Source: Tannerella sp. (GTDB lineage Bacteria; Bacteroidota; Bacteroidia; Bacteroidales; Tannerellaceae). Taken from it: DNA of 13,140 nucleotides. Location: positions 1-13,140 of the forward strand of contig JAITMT010000057.1 in NCBI GenBank assembly GCA_031277235.1, read 5' to 3'. How positions within the stretch are numbered: the first letter of the stretch is position 1; every line of letters starts with the position of its first letter. Below the pieces are notes generated by a model. The model was not told the origin of the DNA and did not search any database. It worked only from the letters and a program-made list of their open reading frames with translations. The position numbers and the translations under genes are program-made. Shown here in pieces: positions 7,313-13,140 of this stretch.

Positions 7313-7795
7313 TTAACTCTTGGGTTTCGATTTAACTTTGTATCCTTTAACCATTTCGGGTTTCGCCTTGCGTTCTTTCTGAAGCGAATTTTCGTAGGAA
7401 TCGTAGATGGTTTTTTTCAGCGACGACGATGAAACGCCTGAGCCATAAGGGAAATAAAACACCTGAACGCCCAAATCCTTCAAATAGTCGTATTTTCCGA
7501 ACCAGTCGTCGCCCACCACGAAAGCGTCAATATTGAGTTTTTTGACGAGTTCCGTATGGTCGAGCGTGCGCTGAGGTATCACAATATCAGGCGTTTTCAA
7601 CGCTTCGATAATTTGCAACCTTTCATTGAAGGGGATAATCGGCTTGTCCTTGTAGGAAGAAACGAGTTCGTCCGTGCTGACGCCTACAATCAGAATATCG
7701 CCCAGACTGCGCGCGTAATTAATCATTTTCAGATGATTGTAATGGAACATGTCAAATGTTCCCGAAGTATAAACTATAATCCTGTCTTTCAACAT
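7313..7795 (-). CDS. TagD-like cytidylyltransferase, altered active-site motifs
   Basis: This 160-residue protein is in the nucleotidyltransferase family of glycerol-3-phosphate and ethanolamine-phosphate cytidylyltransferases, which make CDP-alcohols from CTP. It shows SGTFDMFHYNH at 11-21, VGVSTDELV at 37-45, and GDDWFGKYDYL at 95-105, closely matching TagD. Two signature sites differ. The HxGH motif reads H18-Y-N-H21, with asparagine in place of glycine, and the RTEGIST-type motif near the end reads YGSGVSS (117-123), losing the conserved arginine. Roughly the last 25 residues form a lysine-rich tail. ADP-transferring relatives (RfaE2/HldE type) are an alternative because the family is broad. 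It lies 25 bases downstream of pdxA and 41 bases upstream of the SDR gene, so it probably shares their transcript and may feed the CDP-alcohol transferase. Confidence 0.8.
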   Translation of the reverse strand: MLKDRIIVYTSGTFDMFHYNHLKMINYARSLGDILIVGVSTDELVSSYKDKPIIPFNERLQIIEALKTPDIVIPQRTLDHTELVKKLNIDAFVVGDDWFGKYDYLKDLGVQVFYFPYGSGVSSSSLKKTIYDSYENSLQKERKAKPEMVKGYKVKSKPKS

Positions 7796-7820
7796 ATTAA
7801 CTCTATATCTTGGTTTCTGA

Positions 7821-8915
7821 TTACTCTTGTGTGAGGTCTAATTTTTCCTTGTCGCCGCTCCGGTCGAAATACTGTTTTTTCAGCGGATTGGCGGTGGCGG
7901 ATTTGTGCCTTTTTCTGTTTTGATAAATATCTAACAATGTGAAGAGTGCATGGCGGAACGAGTTTTCCGAAGCCTGATTTTTGCCCGCGATGTCGTAAGC
8001 CGTCCCGTGAGCCGGCGAAGTGCGTATAACGGACAGTCCTGCGGTGAAATTCACGCCGTTATCCATCGCCAGCGCCTTGAACGGCGCAAGCCCCTGGTCG
8101 TGATACATGGCTAAAATTCCGTCGAACAAGTCCAGATTGGGCGATCCGAAAAAGCCATCGGCGGCATACGGTCCAAAAACGGAAATGCCCGCGTTTTCTA
8201 CCTCATTAAGAGCAGGTTGTATGACTGTTTTCTCTTCGTTGCCGATAAATCCGTCGTCGCCGGCGTGGGGATTCAGCGCCAAAACGGCGATGCGTGGACG
8301 CACGATTCCAAAATCTTCCTGCAACGATTTCCGGAAAATTTTCAGTTTCTCGACAATCCGGGCGGTCGTAACCTGCGATTTGACTTCCGCCAGGGGAATA
8401 TGCCCCGTAACGAGCGCTACGCGTATGTTTTCGTTCAACAGAATCATGAGTGATTGGGTGTCGGTAGCAAATTGATTTTCAAGATATTCCGTATGTCCGG
8501 GGAAATGAAAATTTTCGCTCTGAATATTATGTTTGTTGATGGGCGCGGTCAACAATCCGTCGATCGTACCTTTTTTCAGTTCATTCACAGCCCTTTCAAG
8601 CGATTTATAGGCAGCCATTCCGCCCGTCTGCGTTGATTTTCCCGGCTCGACCTGCGTACTGTCTTCAATGCAGGGAACGATGTTCAACTTGCCCGGAACG
8701 GCTTTATAAATATCGTGAATTACGTGAAAATCAGCGGATTTCAACTCTTCCGTCTCAATCTGTTTTTTATAGTAGTTGGCAACTTTTTGCAAGCCGAACA
8801 AAATCGGAATGCACATATCGAAAACCCGCTCGTCTGCAAACGTTTTCAGAATCACCTCATACCCGACTCCGTTAATATCGCCCTGCGTAATGCCTATTTT
8901 TATAAGTTTCTCCAT
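7821..8915 (-). CDS. pdxA: 4-hydroxythreonine-4-phosphate dehydrogenase
   Basis: This 364-residue protein matches PdxA throughout. It starts with IGITQGDINGVG, and has FPGHTEYL (H141), GHIPL (H172), LNPHAGDDG (H217) and YHDQGLAPFK (H272), then RTSPAHGTAYDIAG. The spacing of H172, H217 and H272 (45 and 55 residues) equals that of the three metal-binding histidines known in the E. coli enzyme. PdxA oxidises 4-phosphooxy-L-threonine with NAD; the product decarboxylates to 3-amino-2-oxopropyl phosphate, which PdxJ joins to deoxyxylulose phosphate in vitamin B6 synthesis. It is cytosolic. The gene lies 23 bases after the DUF4837 gene. About 40 residues at the C-terminus are charged and outside the core. 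No other vitamin B6 gene is in the window. Confidence 0.93.
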   Translation of the reverse strand: MEKLIKIGITQGDINGVGYEVILKTFADERVFDMCIPILFGLQKVANYYKKQIETEELKSADFHVIHDIYKAVPGKLNIVPCIEDSTQVEPGKSTQTGGMAAYKSLERAVNELKKGTIDGLLTAPINKHNIQSENFHFPGHTEYLENQFATDTQSLMILLNENIRVALVTGHIPLAEVKSQVTTARIVEKLKIFRKSLQEDFGIVRPRIAVLALNPHAGDDGFIGNEEKTVIQPALNEVENAGISVFGPYAADGFFGSPNLDLFDGILAMYHDQGLAPFKALAMDNGVNFTAGLSVIRTSPAHGTAYDIAGKNQASENSFRHALFTLLDIYQNRKRHKSATANPLKKQYFDRSGDKEKLDLTQE

Positions 8916-8938
8916 TTATATATTTGATTTTTAATTTT

Positions 8939-9946
8939 TTACTGCTTTATTTCCGGTTCCTGTTCATCGGGAAAACGCACCGTTTGAAGAGTCGTTTCCA
9001 GGGTTCGGATATAATTTCTTTTTTCCCGAACAGGCTCATATACAAATCCTTCCGTAACGACAACCCGTTTGTTCAGTTCGTCGGCGCGGGCATAGCAGAC
9101 AAAAGGTCCCGAAATGCCCGGGTCGCCCTGCAAATACCACAGACCGTGTATGATGGCACAATATTTGCCGATCGTTGTGGTTGAATAGTTTACATTGTTC
9201 CGGTTGGTCGTCATATACGTCCCCGCCTTGAATCCGGGTATCATGATTTTTGCGATGGAATCCCGTTTATTGATCAGATTTACAACGGATAACGTCTCTT
9301 TGTTTTCGTAAGGAAAACTGTAAATCAGGAGGTCTGTGCGTCCTGTGGCGGCGTTATTGGAAAACCAGAGGCAACCGGCAGTATCCTTGCACGAAATGAT
9401 GTCTGCCGACGCAAAAATCGTTATGTCGAACTTCTTTTTTGTTTCGTCCAAAACAATGTTACTGTGGGATTTGGCAAGTTTCAGCCCGGTACGCTTCATT
9501 TCTTCATTGATGAAATGATCCGTCAAAATGGTGCGATTGGCAGTCAAAAAGGCTTCAAGCGTCTGTTCGTCCGGTGCATTGAGATATATAATAACCTGAT
9601 CATCAATCCATTTGTTTCTTGTAATTTTGGGAGATGAAATGTTGGGAAATTGAATTTTGTCAATCGTAACAATGAGAATATTTCGCGCATACTTGGTCGA
9701 ATCGTTGAACTGTTCGGGAATCACATACTTAAAATTCATGGACGGTTCAGCCTGCTGTAAAAACGGAATCGGCGTAGAAAGTTGCGCCCGAATCAGCGCG
9801 CCCGCATTGCCGTCCCACGCGATGTTGTTCATCACCACCACCACTTCATACTCTCCTCCGCTTTCCGGCGTCGCGTCCGAATCCGGATCGCAAGCACATA
9901 ACCCCAGAAAAAGAGACAGATATGTAACAAAATACAAAGGTTTCAT
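8939..9946 (-). CDS. DUF4837 family lipoprotein
   Basis: I start at the ATG at 9944-9946, which lies about 20 bases after the predicted transcription start and opens directly with a lipoprotein signal (lipobox LCAC, Cys19). The frame extends up to 10003, but that part lies upstream of and across the promoter. The protein is 335 residues. After the cysteine come acidic residues and a low-complexity linker, then an EYEVVVVMNNIAWDGNAG segment like the opening of DUF4837 proteins, which occur almost only in Bacteroidota. Later there are strand-rich segments, an FNDSTKYARNILIV-type stretch, and a tyrosine/tryptophan-rich part near GLWYLQGD. No enzyme motif is visible. It is probably anchored to a membrane facing the periplasm. 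It is the first gene of a six-gene run. Function unknown. Confidence 0.8.
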   Translation of the reverse strand: MKPLYFVTYLSLFLGLCACDPDSDATPESGGEYEVVVVMNNIAWDGNAGALIRAQLSTPIPFLQQAEPSMNFKYVIPEQFNDSTKYARNILIVTIDKIQFPNISSPKITRNKWIDDQVIIYLNAPDEQTLEAFLTANRTILTDHFINEEMKRTGLKLAKSHSNIVLDETKKKFDITIFASADIISCKDTAGCLWFSNNAATGRTDLLIYSFPYENKETLSVVNLINKRDSIAKIMIPGFKAGTYMTTNRNNVNYSTTTIGKYCAIIHGLWYLQGDPGISGPFVCYARADELNKRVVVTEGFVYEPVREKRNYIRTLETTLQTVRFPDEQEPEIKQ

Positions 9947-9973
9947 ACTTGTCTTTTTAACGTAATACAAACG

Positions 9974-10004
9974 CAAAGATAAGTGTTTTTTTTGAAATGC
10001 CAAT
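9974..10004 (-). promoter_or_regulatory. Promoter for the DUF4837-pdxA-lipid gene run
   Basis: On the minus strand TATCTTTG (plus 9974-9981) matches TAnnTTTG exactly. Nineteen bases further upstream is ATTG (plus 10001-10004), one mismatch from the TTTG box. Transcription would start near 9967, about 20 bases before the ATG at 9946. No clear promoter was found between the six downstream genes, so this may drive the whole run. Confidence 0.6.
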
Positions 10005-10049
10005 TTTTTGCGGGATTTGCGGGGACGTTTTGCCGTGAAGTCGCAAAAA
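10005..10049 (-). other. Long-loop inverted repeat after the aminotransferase gene
   Basis: TTTTTGCG at 10005-10012 and CGCAAAAA at 10042-10049 are perfect 8-base complements separated by 29 bases, just after the aminotransferase stop and just before the next promoter. It is not a standard terminator because the loop is long and no T run follows, but it may mark the 3' end of that transcript or overlap a regulator site. Confidence 0.3.
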
Positions 10050-10054
10050 TTCCT

Positions 10055-11251
10055 TCAAGCCTTGTGCGGATATGCCTCCAGCGCTTTTTCGAGTACGATG
10101 AGGGCTTTGCTAAGATCTTCCTTATTCAGTACGTAGGCGATACGCGCTTCATTGCGCCCCAAACCGGGCGTCGCATAAAATCCCGAAGCGGGTGCAAGCA
10201 TAACGGTCTGACCTTCATGGGAAAAATCGTTCAGACACCAGGCGCAGAACTGGTCGGCGTCATCCACCGGCAAGCGTACAACCGTGTAGAACGCTCCTCT
10301 CGGGACGGGCGTAAAGCAGCCCGGAATACGATTCAAACGTTCCACCAGGAAATCACGGCGGCTAATATATTCATTATAAACCGATTGCATATATTCATCC
10401 GACGTATCCAGCGAGGCTTCGGCTACGATCTGTCCCAACAGCGGCGGACTCAGTCGCGCCTGCCCCCATTTCATTGCCGTATTGCGCACCTCCTTGTTTT
10501 TCGTAACGATTGCCCCTATCCGGATTCCGCATTCGCTGTAGCGCTTCGATACGGAATCTACCATAACTACGTTATTTTCAATTCCTTTCAAATGAAACGA
10601 CGATACATACGGCTCGCCGGTGTAGCAAAATTCGCGATACACTTCGTCGGAAAACAGGAACAAATCATACTTCTTCACAATATCGCGTAACTGATTCATT
10701 TCCTGCTCCGTATATAATGTGCCGGTCGGATTGTTCGGGCTGCAAATCAGGATAGCCTTTGTTTTGGGAGTGATCAGTTCTTCAAATTTTTCAACGGGCG
10801 GCAACGCAAAACCGTCTTCAATACGGGTTTTTATCGTCTTTATCCTGACGCCGAGAGCCAGTGCGAATGCGAAATAATTGGCATAAGTCGGTTCGGGAAC
10901 GATGATTTCATCGCCGGGATCGAGACAGGCGCCGAACGCAAAATTAATGGCTTCCGAGCCCCCGGTCGTAACGATAATTTCGTCCGCCTGAACATTGATA
11001 TCAAACTTTTGATAATATTTCACCAGTTTTTCCCGGAAACTTTGCAGTCCGTCGCTCGGACTGTATTCCAGAATCTTCAAGTCAATGTTTTTCAGCGCAT
11101 CCAGCCCCACCTGCGGAGTCAAAATATCGGGCTGACCGATATTCAAATGATACACTTTAACTCCTTGTGCCTTAACCTTGTTGGCTAATGGAACTAATTT
11201 TCTGATAGGCGATGCGGGCATTTCCATCCCGCGCAATGATATTTTTGGCAT
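10055..11251 (-). CDS. Class I pyridoxal-phosphate aminotransferase (AspC-like)
   Basis: This 398-residue protein is a fold-type I aminotransferase of the aspartate/aromatic group. Visible sites are the substrate-side HLNIGQPD at 35-42, the TGGSEAI cofactor loop at 96-102, SPNNPTG with N174 at 171-177, D202 and Y205 in SDEVY, the Schiff-base lysine K236 in DSVSKRYSECGIR, R244, and the carboxylate-binding R370 in RNEARIAY. All key residues of an active enzyme are present. It transfers an amino group between an amino acid and a 2-oxo acid in the cytosol; the preferred substrate cannot be read out. The gene needs pyridoxal phosphate and sits just upstream of a run with pdxA, though a separate promoter lies in the 108-base gap. 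Upstream it faces the polysaccharide locus divergently. Confidence 0.9.
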   Translation of the reverse strand: MPKISLRGMEMPASPIRKLVPLANKVKAQGVKVYHLNIGQPDILTPQVGLDALKNIDLKILEYSPSDGLQSFREKLVKYYQKFDINVQADEIIVTTGGSEAINFAFGACLDPGDEIIVPEPTYANYFAFALALGVRIKTIKTRIEDGFALPPVEKFEELITPKTKAILICSPNNPTGTLYTEQEMNQLRDIVKKYDLFLFSDEVYREFCYTGEPYVSSFHLKGIENNVVMVDSVSKRYSECGIRIGAIVTKNKEVRNTAMKWGQARLSPPLLGQIVAEASLDTSDEYMQSVYNEYISRRDFLVERLNRIPGCFTPVPRGAFYTVVRLPVDDADQFCAWCLNDFSHEGQTVMLAPASGFYATPGLGRNEARIAYVLNKEDLSKALIVLEKALEAYPHKA

Positions 11252-11325
11252 AGTTTCCAGTCTATTTTACAGATTATTAATATTTTTCTCATTCCGGAAA
11301 TCAATGTTGACTCCGTAATACGCTG

Positions 11326-11333
11326 CAAATATA
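11326..11333 (-). promoter_or_regulatory. Possible -7 element for the aminotransferase gene
   Basis: TATATTTG on the minus strand (plus 11326-11333) matches TAnnTTTG. No good TTTG box is found at the expected upstream distance, where a 13-base palindrome lies instead. The leader would be about 68 bases. Confidence 0.4.
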
Positions 11334-11342
11334 CAATTTTTA

Positions 11343-11355
11343 AGGATTAAATCCT
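11343..11355. promoter_or_regulatory. 13-base palindrome between divergent promoters
   Basis: AGGATT and AATCCT flank a single central A. The palindrome lies where the -33 box of the minus-strand promoter should be and upstream of the plus-strand promoter, as expected of an operator. No regulator gene is next to it, so this remains a guess. Confidence 0.3.
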
Positions 11356-11381
11356 ATTTTTCCTGTTTTTTTAACTAAAAT

Positions 11382-11412
11382 TTTCTGATTATAAAATAAA
11401 GCGTTACCTTTG
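11382..11412 (+). promoter_or_regulatory. Promoter of the polysaccharide locus
   Basis: TACCTTTG at 11405-11412 matches TAnnTTTG, with TTTC (one mismatch from TTTG) at 11382-11385, 19 bases upstream. Transcription would start near 11419, giving a leader of about 86 bases before the ATG at 11505. The leader has no obvious open frame; I see no clear riboswitch or attenuator in it. Confidence 0.6.
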
Positions 11413-11504
11413 CGGCGCAATACTAAGAAATAACGTTCTGCCATTAAGAGATTGGGAGTAACGGATATTTTGTATAGTGTCTACTCAGGTGTAATATATT
11501 GATT

Positions 11505-12641
11505 ATGAACTACTTATATACTTTTATTGCGCTCGTTTCCTCCATTATTCTTGCATTGATAGTCATTCCGAAAATCCTGGTGATTGCGGAAAAACATTCA
11601 TTGTACGACGTGCCCAACGAACGCAAAACGCACAAGGGAAATATACCGCGTATAGGGGGTGTATCGTTTGTCCCCTGCATTCTGATTTCCTTGCTGCTCA
11701 CTTTCGGTCTGTATTTTATGAACATTGACCAAACCGGCAGCAGCCTTCCGCCTGATACCGCGGAGTTCAGTTTTTTATTCAGCGGACTTTTGCTGCTCTA
11801 TCTCGGAGGCGTGAAGGACGACCTGGTCGGTTCGCGCTATCGGCACAAGTTCGTTTTGCAAATTATTGCTTCGACGCTGGTTGTCGTTTCCGGTACGTAC
11901 ATCAATAATATGTACGGATTCCTGGGGATACACGAACTTCCGGCGTGGATAGGCATGCCTTTGACCGTCCTCGTACTGGTGTTCATCATCAATGCCATCA
12001 ATCTGATTGACGGAATGGACGGCTTGGCTTCGGGCATCAGTATCATCGGATTATGCATCTACGGTACGCTGTTTCAATTGCACGGATTGTGGTTCTATGC
12101 TGTTTTGGCTTCCGGTACGGTAGGGGTGCTTATTCCGTTCTTCTATTACAACGTGTTCGGGAATGCCCGGAAGGGGAAAAAACTGTTTATGGGCGATTCG
12201 GGCAGCCTCAGTCTCGGTTTGATTCTCGGTTTTCTGGCTGTCAGATATGCCTGTTATACGCCCGAAATCTATCTTCCGCTCGAAAATACGCTTGTAATCG
12301 CCGTTTCGCCGATTTTGATTCCGATGCTCGATGTGGTGCGGGTAATGATTGTACGCGCCAAAAAGAGGAGACACATATTCAAACCCGACCGCAATCATAT
12401 TCACCATAAATTGATGGATATGGGACTGGCAAATTCGGTATCGCTGATGATTATGCTCGGTACGGGCTTGTCTTTCTGCATTATCAACTATGCGATGATT
12501 CCTTTCTTCCGTACTGAAATCGTATTGCTGATAGACATTGCGTTATGGTTATTGCTGAATAAATACTTAAACTATCTTGTCCGGAAACATCACGCAGAAA
12601 TCAAAAATGTTCACTGTCCAACATCTGTCGTTAATCAATGA
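11505..12641 (+). CDS. WecA/MraY-type undecaprenyl-phosphate sugar-1-P transferase
   Basis: I start at the ATG at 11505; a TTG two codons earlier is unlikely. The protein is 378 residues with about ten or eleven membrane segments. It carries the family motifs in order: PRIGG at 48-52, GGVKDD with D105 and D106 for Mg2+ binding, NAINLIDGMDGLA at 163-175, GDSGS at 230-234, and DRNHIHHKL at 295-303, the histidine box that marks WecA/WbcO-type enzymes rather than MraY. Such enzymes move a UDP-activated N-acetylhexosamine phosphate onto undecaprenyl phosphate at the inner membrane, the first step of O-antigen, capsule or exopolysaccharide repeat-unit assembly. It is the first gene of its transcript, and its TGA overlaps an ATG in frame with the next gene. 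The exact sugar is unknown. Confidence 0.9.
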   Translation: MNYLYTFIALVSSIILALIVIPKILVIAEKHSLYDVPNERKTHKGNIPRIGGVSFVPCILISLLLTFGLYFMNIDQTGSSLPPDTAEFSFLFSGLLLLYLGGVKDDLVGSRYRHKFVLQIIASTLVVVSGTYINNMYGFLGIHELPAWIGMPLTVLVLVFIINAINLIDGMDGLASGISIIGLCIYGTLFQLHGLWFYAVLASGTVGVLIPFFYYNVFGNARKGKKLFMGDSGSLSLGLILGFLAVRYACYTPEIYLPLENTLVIAVSPILIPMLDVVRVMIVRAKKRRHIFKPDRNHIHHKLMDMGLANSVSLMIMLGTGLSFCIINYAMIPFFRTEIVLLIDIALWLLLNKYLNYLVRKHHAEIKNVHCPTSVVNQ

Positions 12642-12676
12642 CTAAAAGACTGATTATTGGAAAACAAGACAGGAAA

Positions 12677-13140
12677 ATGGATAAAACAAAAATAGCAGTA
12701 ATCGGTCTGGGTTACGTCGGATTGCCGTTGGCGCGGCTGTTTTCGACGCGGTATCCGACCGTCGGTTTTGATATAGACAGGAAACGAATCGAAGCACTGA
12801 TGCAGGGACGCGACGATACGCTCGAAGTGAGCGGCGAACTCCTGCAGGCGGCAATCGAAAACGGCTTTCTCTGCACCGATAACCTTGATGAAATCAGGGA
12901 TTGCAACGTTTATATCGTTACCGTTCCCACGCCCGTTGATAAAAATAACCGTCCCGACCTCACGCCCCTCTACAAGGCAAGCGAAACGGTGGGAAAAGTG
13001 ATTTCCAGAGATGACATAGTCGTTTATGAATCAACGGTTTATCCCGGAGTTACGGAAGACGAATGTATTCCCGTTGTGGAAAAAGTTTCAGGTCTGAAAT
13101 TCAACGTGGATTTCTTTGCCGGCTATTCTCCCGAACGCAT
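12677..13140 (+). CDS. UDP-N-acetylhexosamine 6-dehydrogenase, 3' end outside window
   Basis: The frame is open to the window end, giving 154 residues. I chose the ATG at 12677, which puts the nucleotide-binding loop (GLGYVG, G10-G12-G15) near the N-terminus. An in-frame ATG at 12638 would make an ATGA overlap with the previous stop and add 13 residues, and is possible. Also visible are D32 (FDIDR) binding the NAD ribose, TVPTPVDKNNRPDL at 82-95, YESTVYPG at 117-124 and the AGYSPER end, as in the UDP-glucose/GDP-mannose dehydrogenase family, and especially in the TviB/WbpO-like enzymes that oxidise UDP-GlcNAc or UDP-GalNAc to the uronic acid. The catalytic cysteine lies beyond the window. It probably supplies an acidic sugar to the surface polysaccharide begun by the transferase before it. 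Confidence 0.88.
   Translation, partial: MDKTKIAVIGLGYVGLPLARLFSTRYPTVGFDIDRKRIEALMQGRDDTLEVSGELLQAAIENGFLCTDNLDEIRDCNVYIVTVPTPVDKNNRPDLTPLYKASETVGKVISRDDIVVYESTVYPGVTEDECIPVVEKVSGLKFNVDFFAGYSPER

Noticed and set aside
8107..8475. 122-residue plus-strand open frame
   Set aside because: Antisense to pdxA with no domain or promoter.
8916..8938. TATATTTG-like promoter motif in the gap upstream of pdxA
   Set aside because: The match reads on the plus strand, opposite to the genes here, and would transcribe only antisense to the DUF4837 gene.
9947..10003. N-terminal extension of the DUF4837 gene
   Set aside because: It spans the promoter and would bury the lipoprotein signal.
9983..10690. 235-residue plus-strand open frame
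   Set aside because: It lies antisense to the well-supported aminotransferase and has an arginine-rich composition without any recognisable domain.
12053..12409. 118-residue open frames on both strands
   Set aside because: Both overlap the WecA-type gene, whose motifs are intact; these are shadow frames.
1..13140. Mobile element, CRISPR or tRNA genes
   Set aside because: No transposase, integrase, regularly spaced repeats or cloverleaf-like segment was found.

Overview
The window is most likely from a Bacteroidota chromosome, probably order Bacteroidales. Four signs point there: six-bladed beta-propeller lipoproteins, a DUF1573 domain, a DUF4837 lipoprotein, and several promoter matches of the Bacteroidota type (TTTG, a 19-20 base spacer, then TAnnTTTG). 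Genus and species cannot be told from sequence reading alone. No RNA genes, CRISPR array, transposase or integrase were seen.

Left region (2-4586, plus strand). A tight three-gene block encodes exported proteins: a beta-propeller protein cut by the window edge, a small thioredoxin-fold lipoprotein with a CSPC motif, and a beta-propeller lipoprotein fused to a C-terminal DUF1573 domain. A fourth gene, for a secreted protein with a carboxypeptidase-regulatory-like domain, follows behind its own clear promoter. Parts of this region are more AT-rich than what follows. The function of the cluster is not known to me; a cell-surface or periplasmic role is inferred.

Middle region (4719-11251, minus strand). 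Read in transcription order, an aminotransferase gene comes first. A new promoter follows, then a six-gene co-directional run: DUF4837 lipoprotein, pdxA, a TagD-like cytidylyltransferase, a short-chain dehydrogenase, a CDP-alcohol phosphatidyltransferase and a PlsC/hemolysin-like acyltransferase. The last four look like a module for an activated CDP-alcohol and its transfer to a lipid. Both the cytidylyltransferase and the CDP-alcohol transferase have altered signature motifs. Two intergenic gaps in the run hold short repeats.

Right region (11252-13140). A divergent intergenic region with promoters on both strands and a 13-base palindrome separates the aminotransferase from a plus-strand polysaccharide locus. 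That locus begins with a WecA/MraY-type undecaprenyl-phosphate sugar-1-phosphate transferase and continues into a UDP-N-acetylhexosamine 6-dehydrogenase that runs off the window. This looks like the start of a capsule or O-antigen-type cluster.

The best candidate for something undescribed is the lipid head-group module at 4719-7795. The beta-propeller/thioredoxin/DUF1573 cluster comes second.
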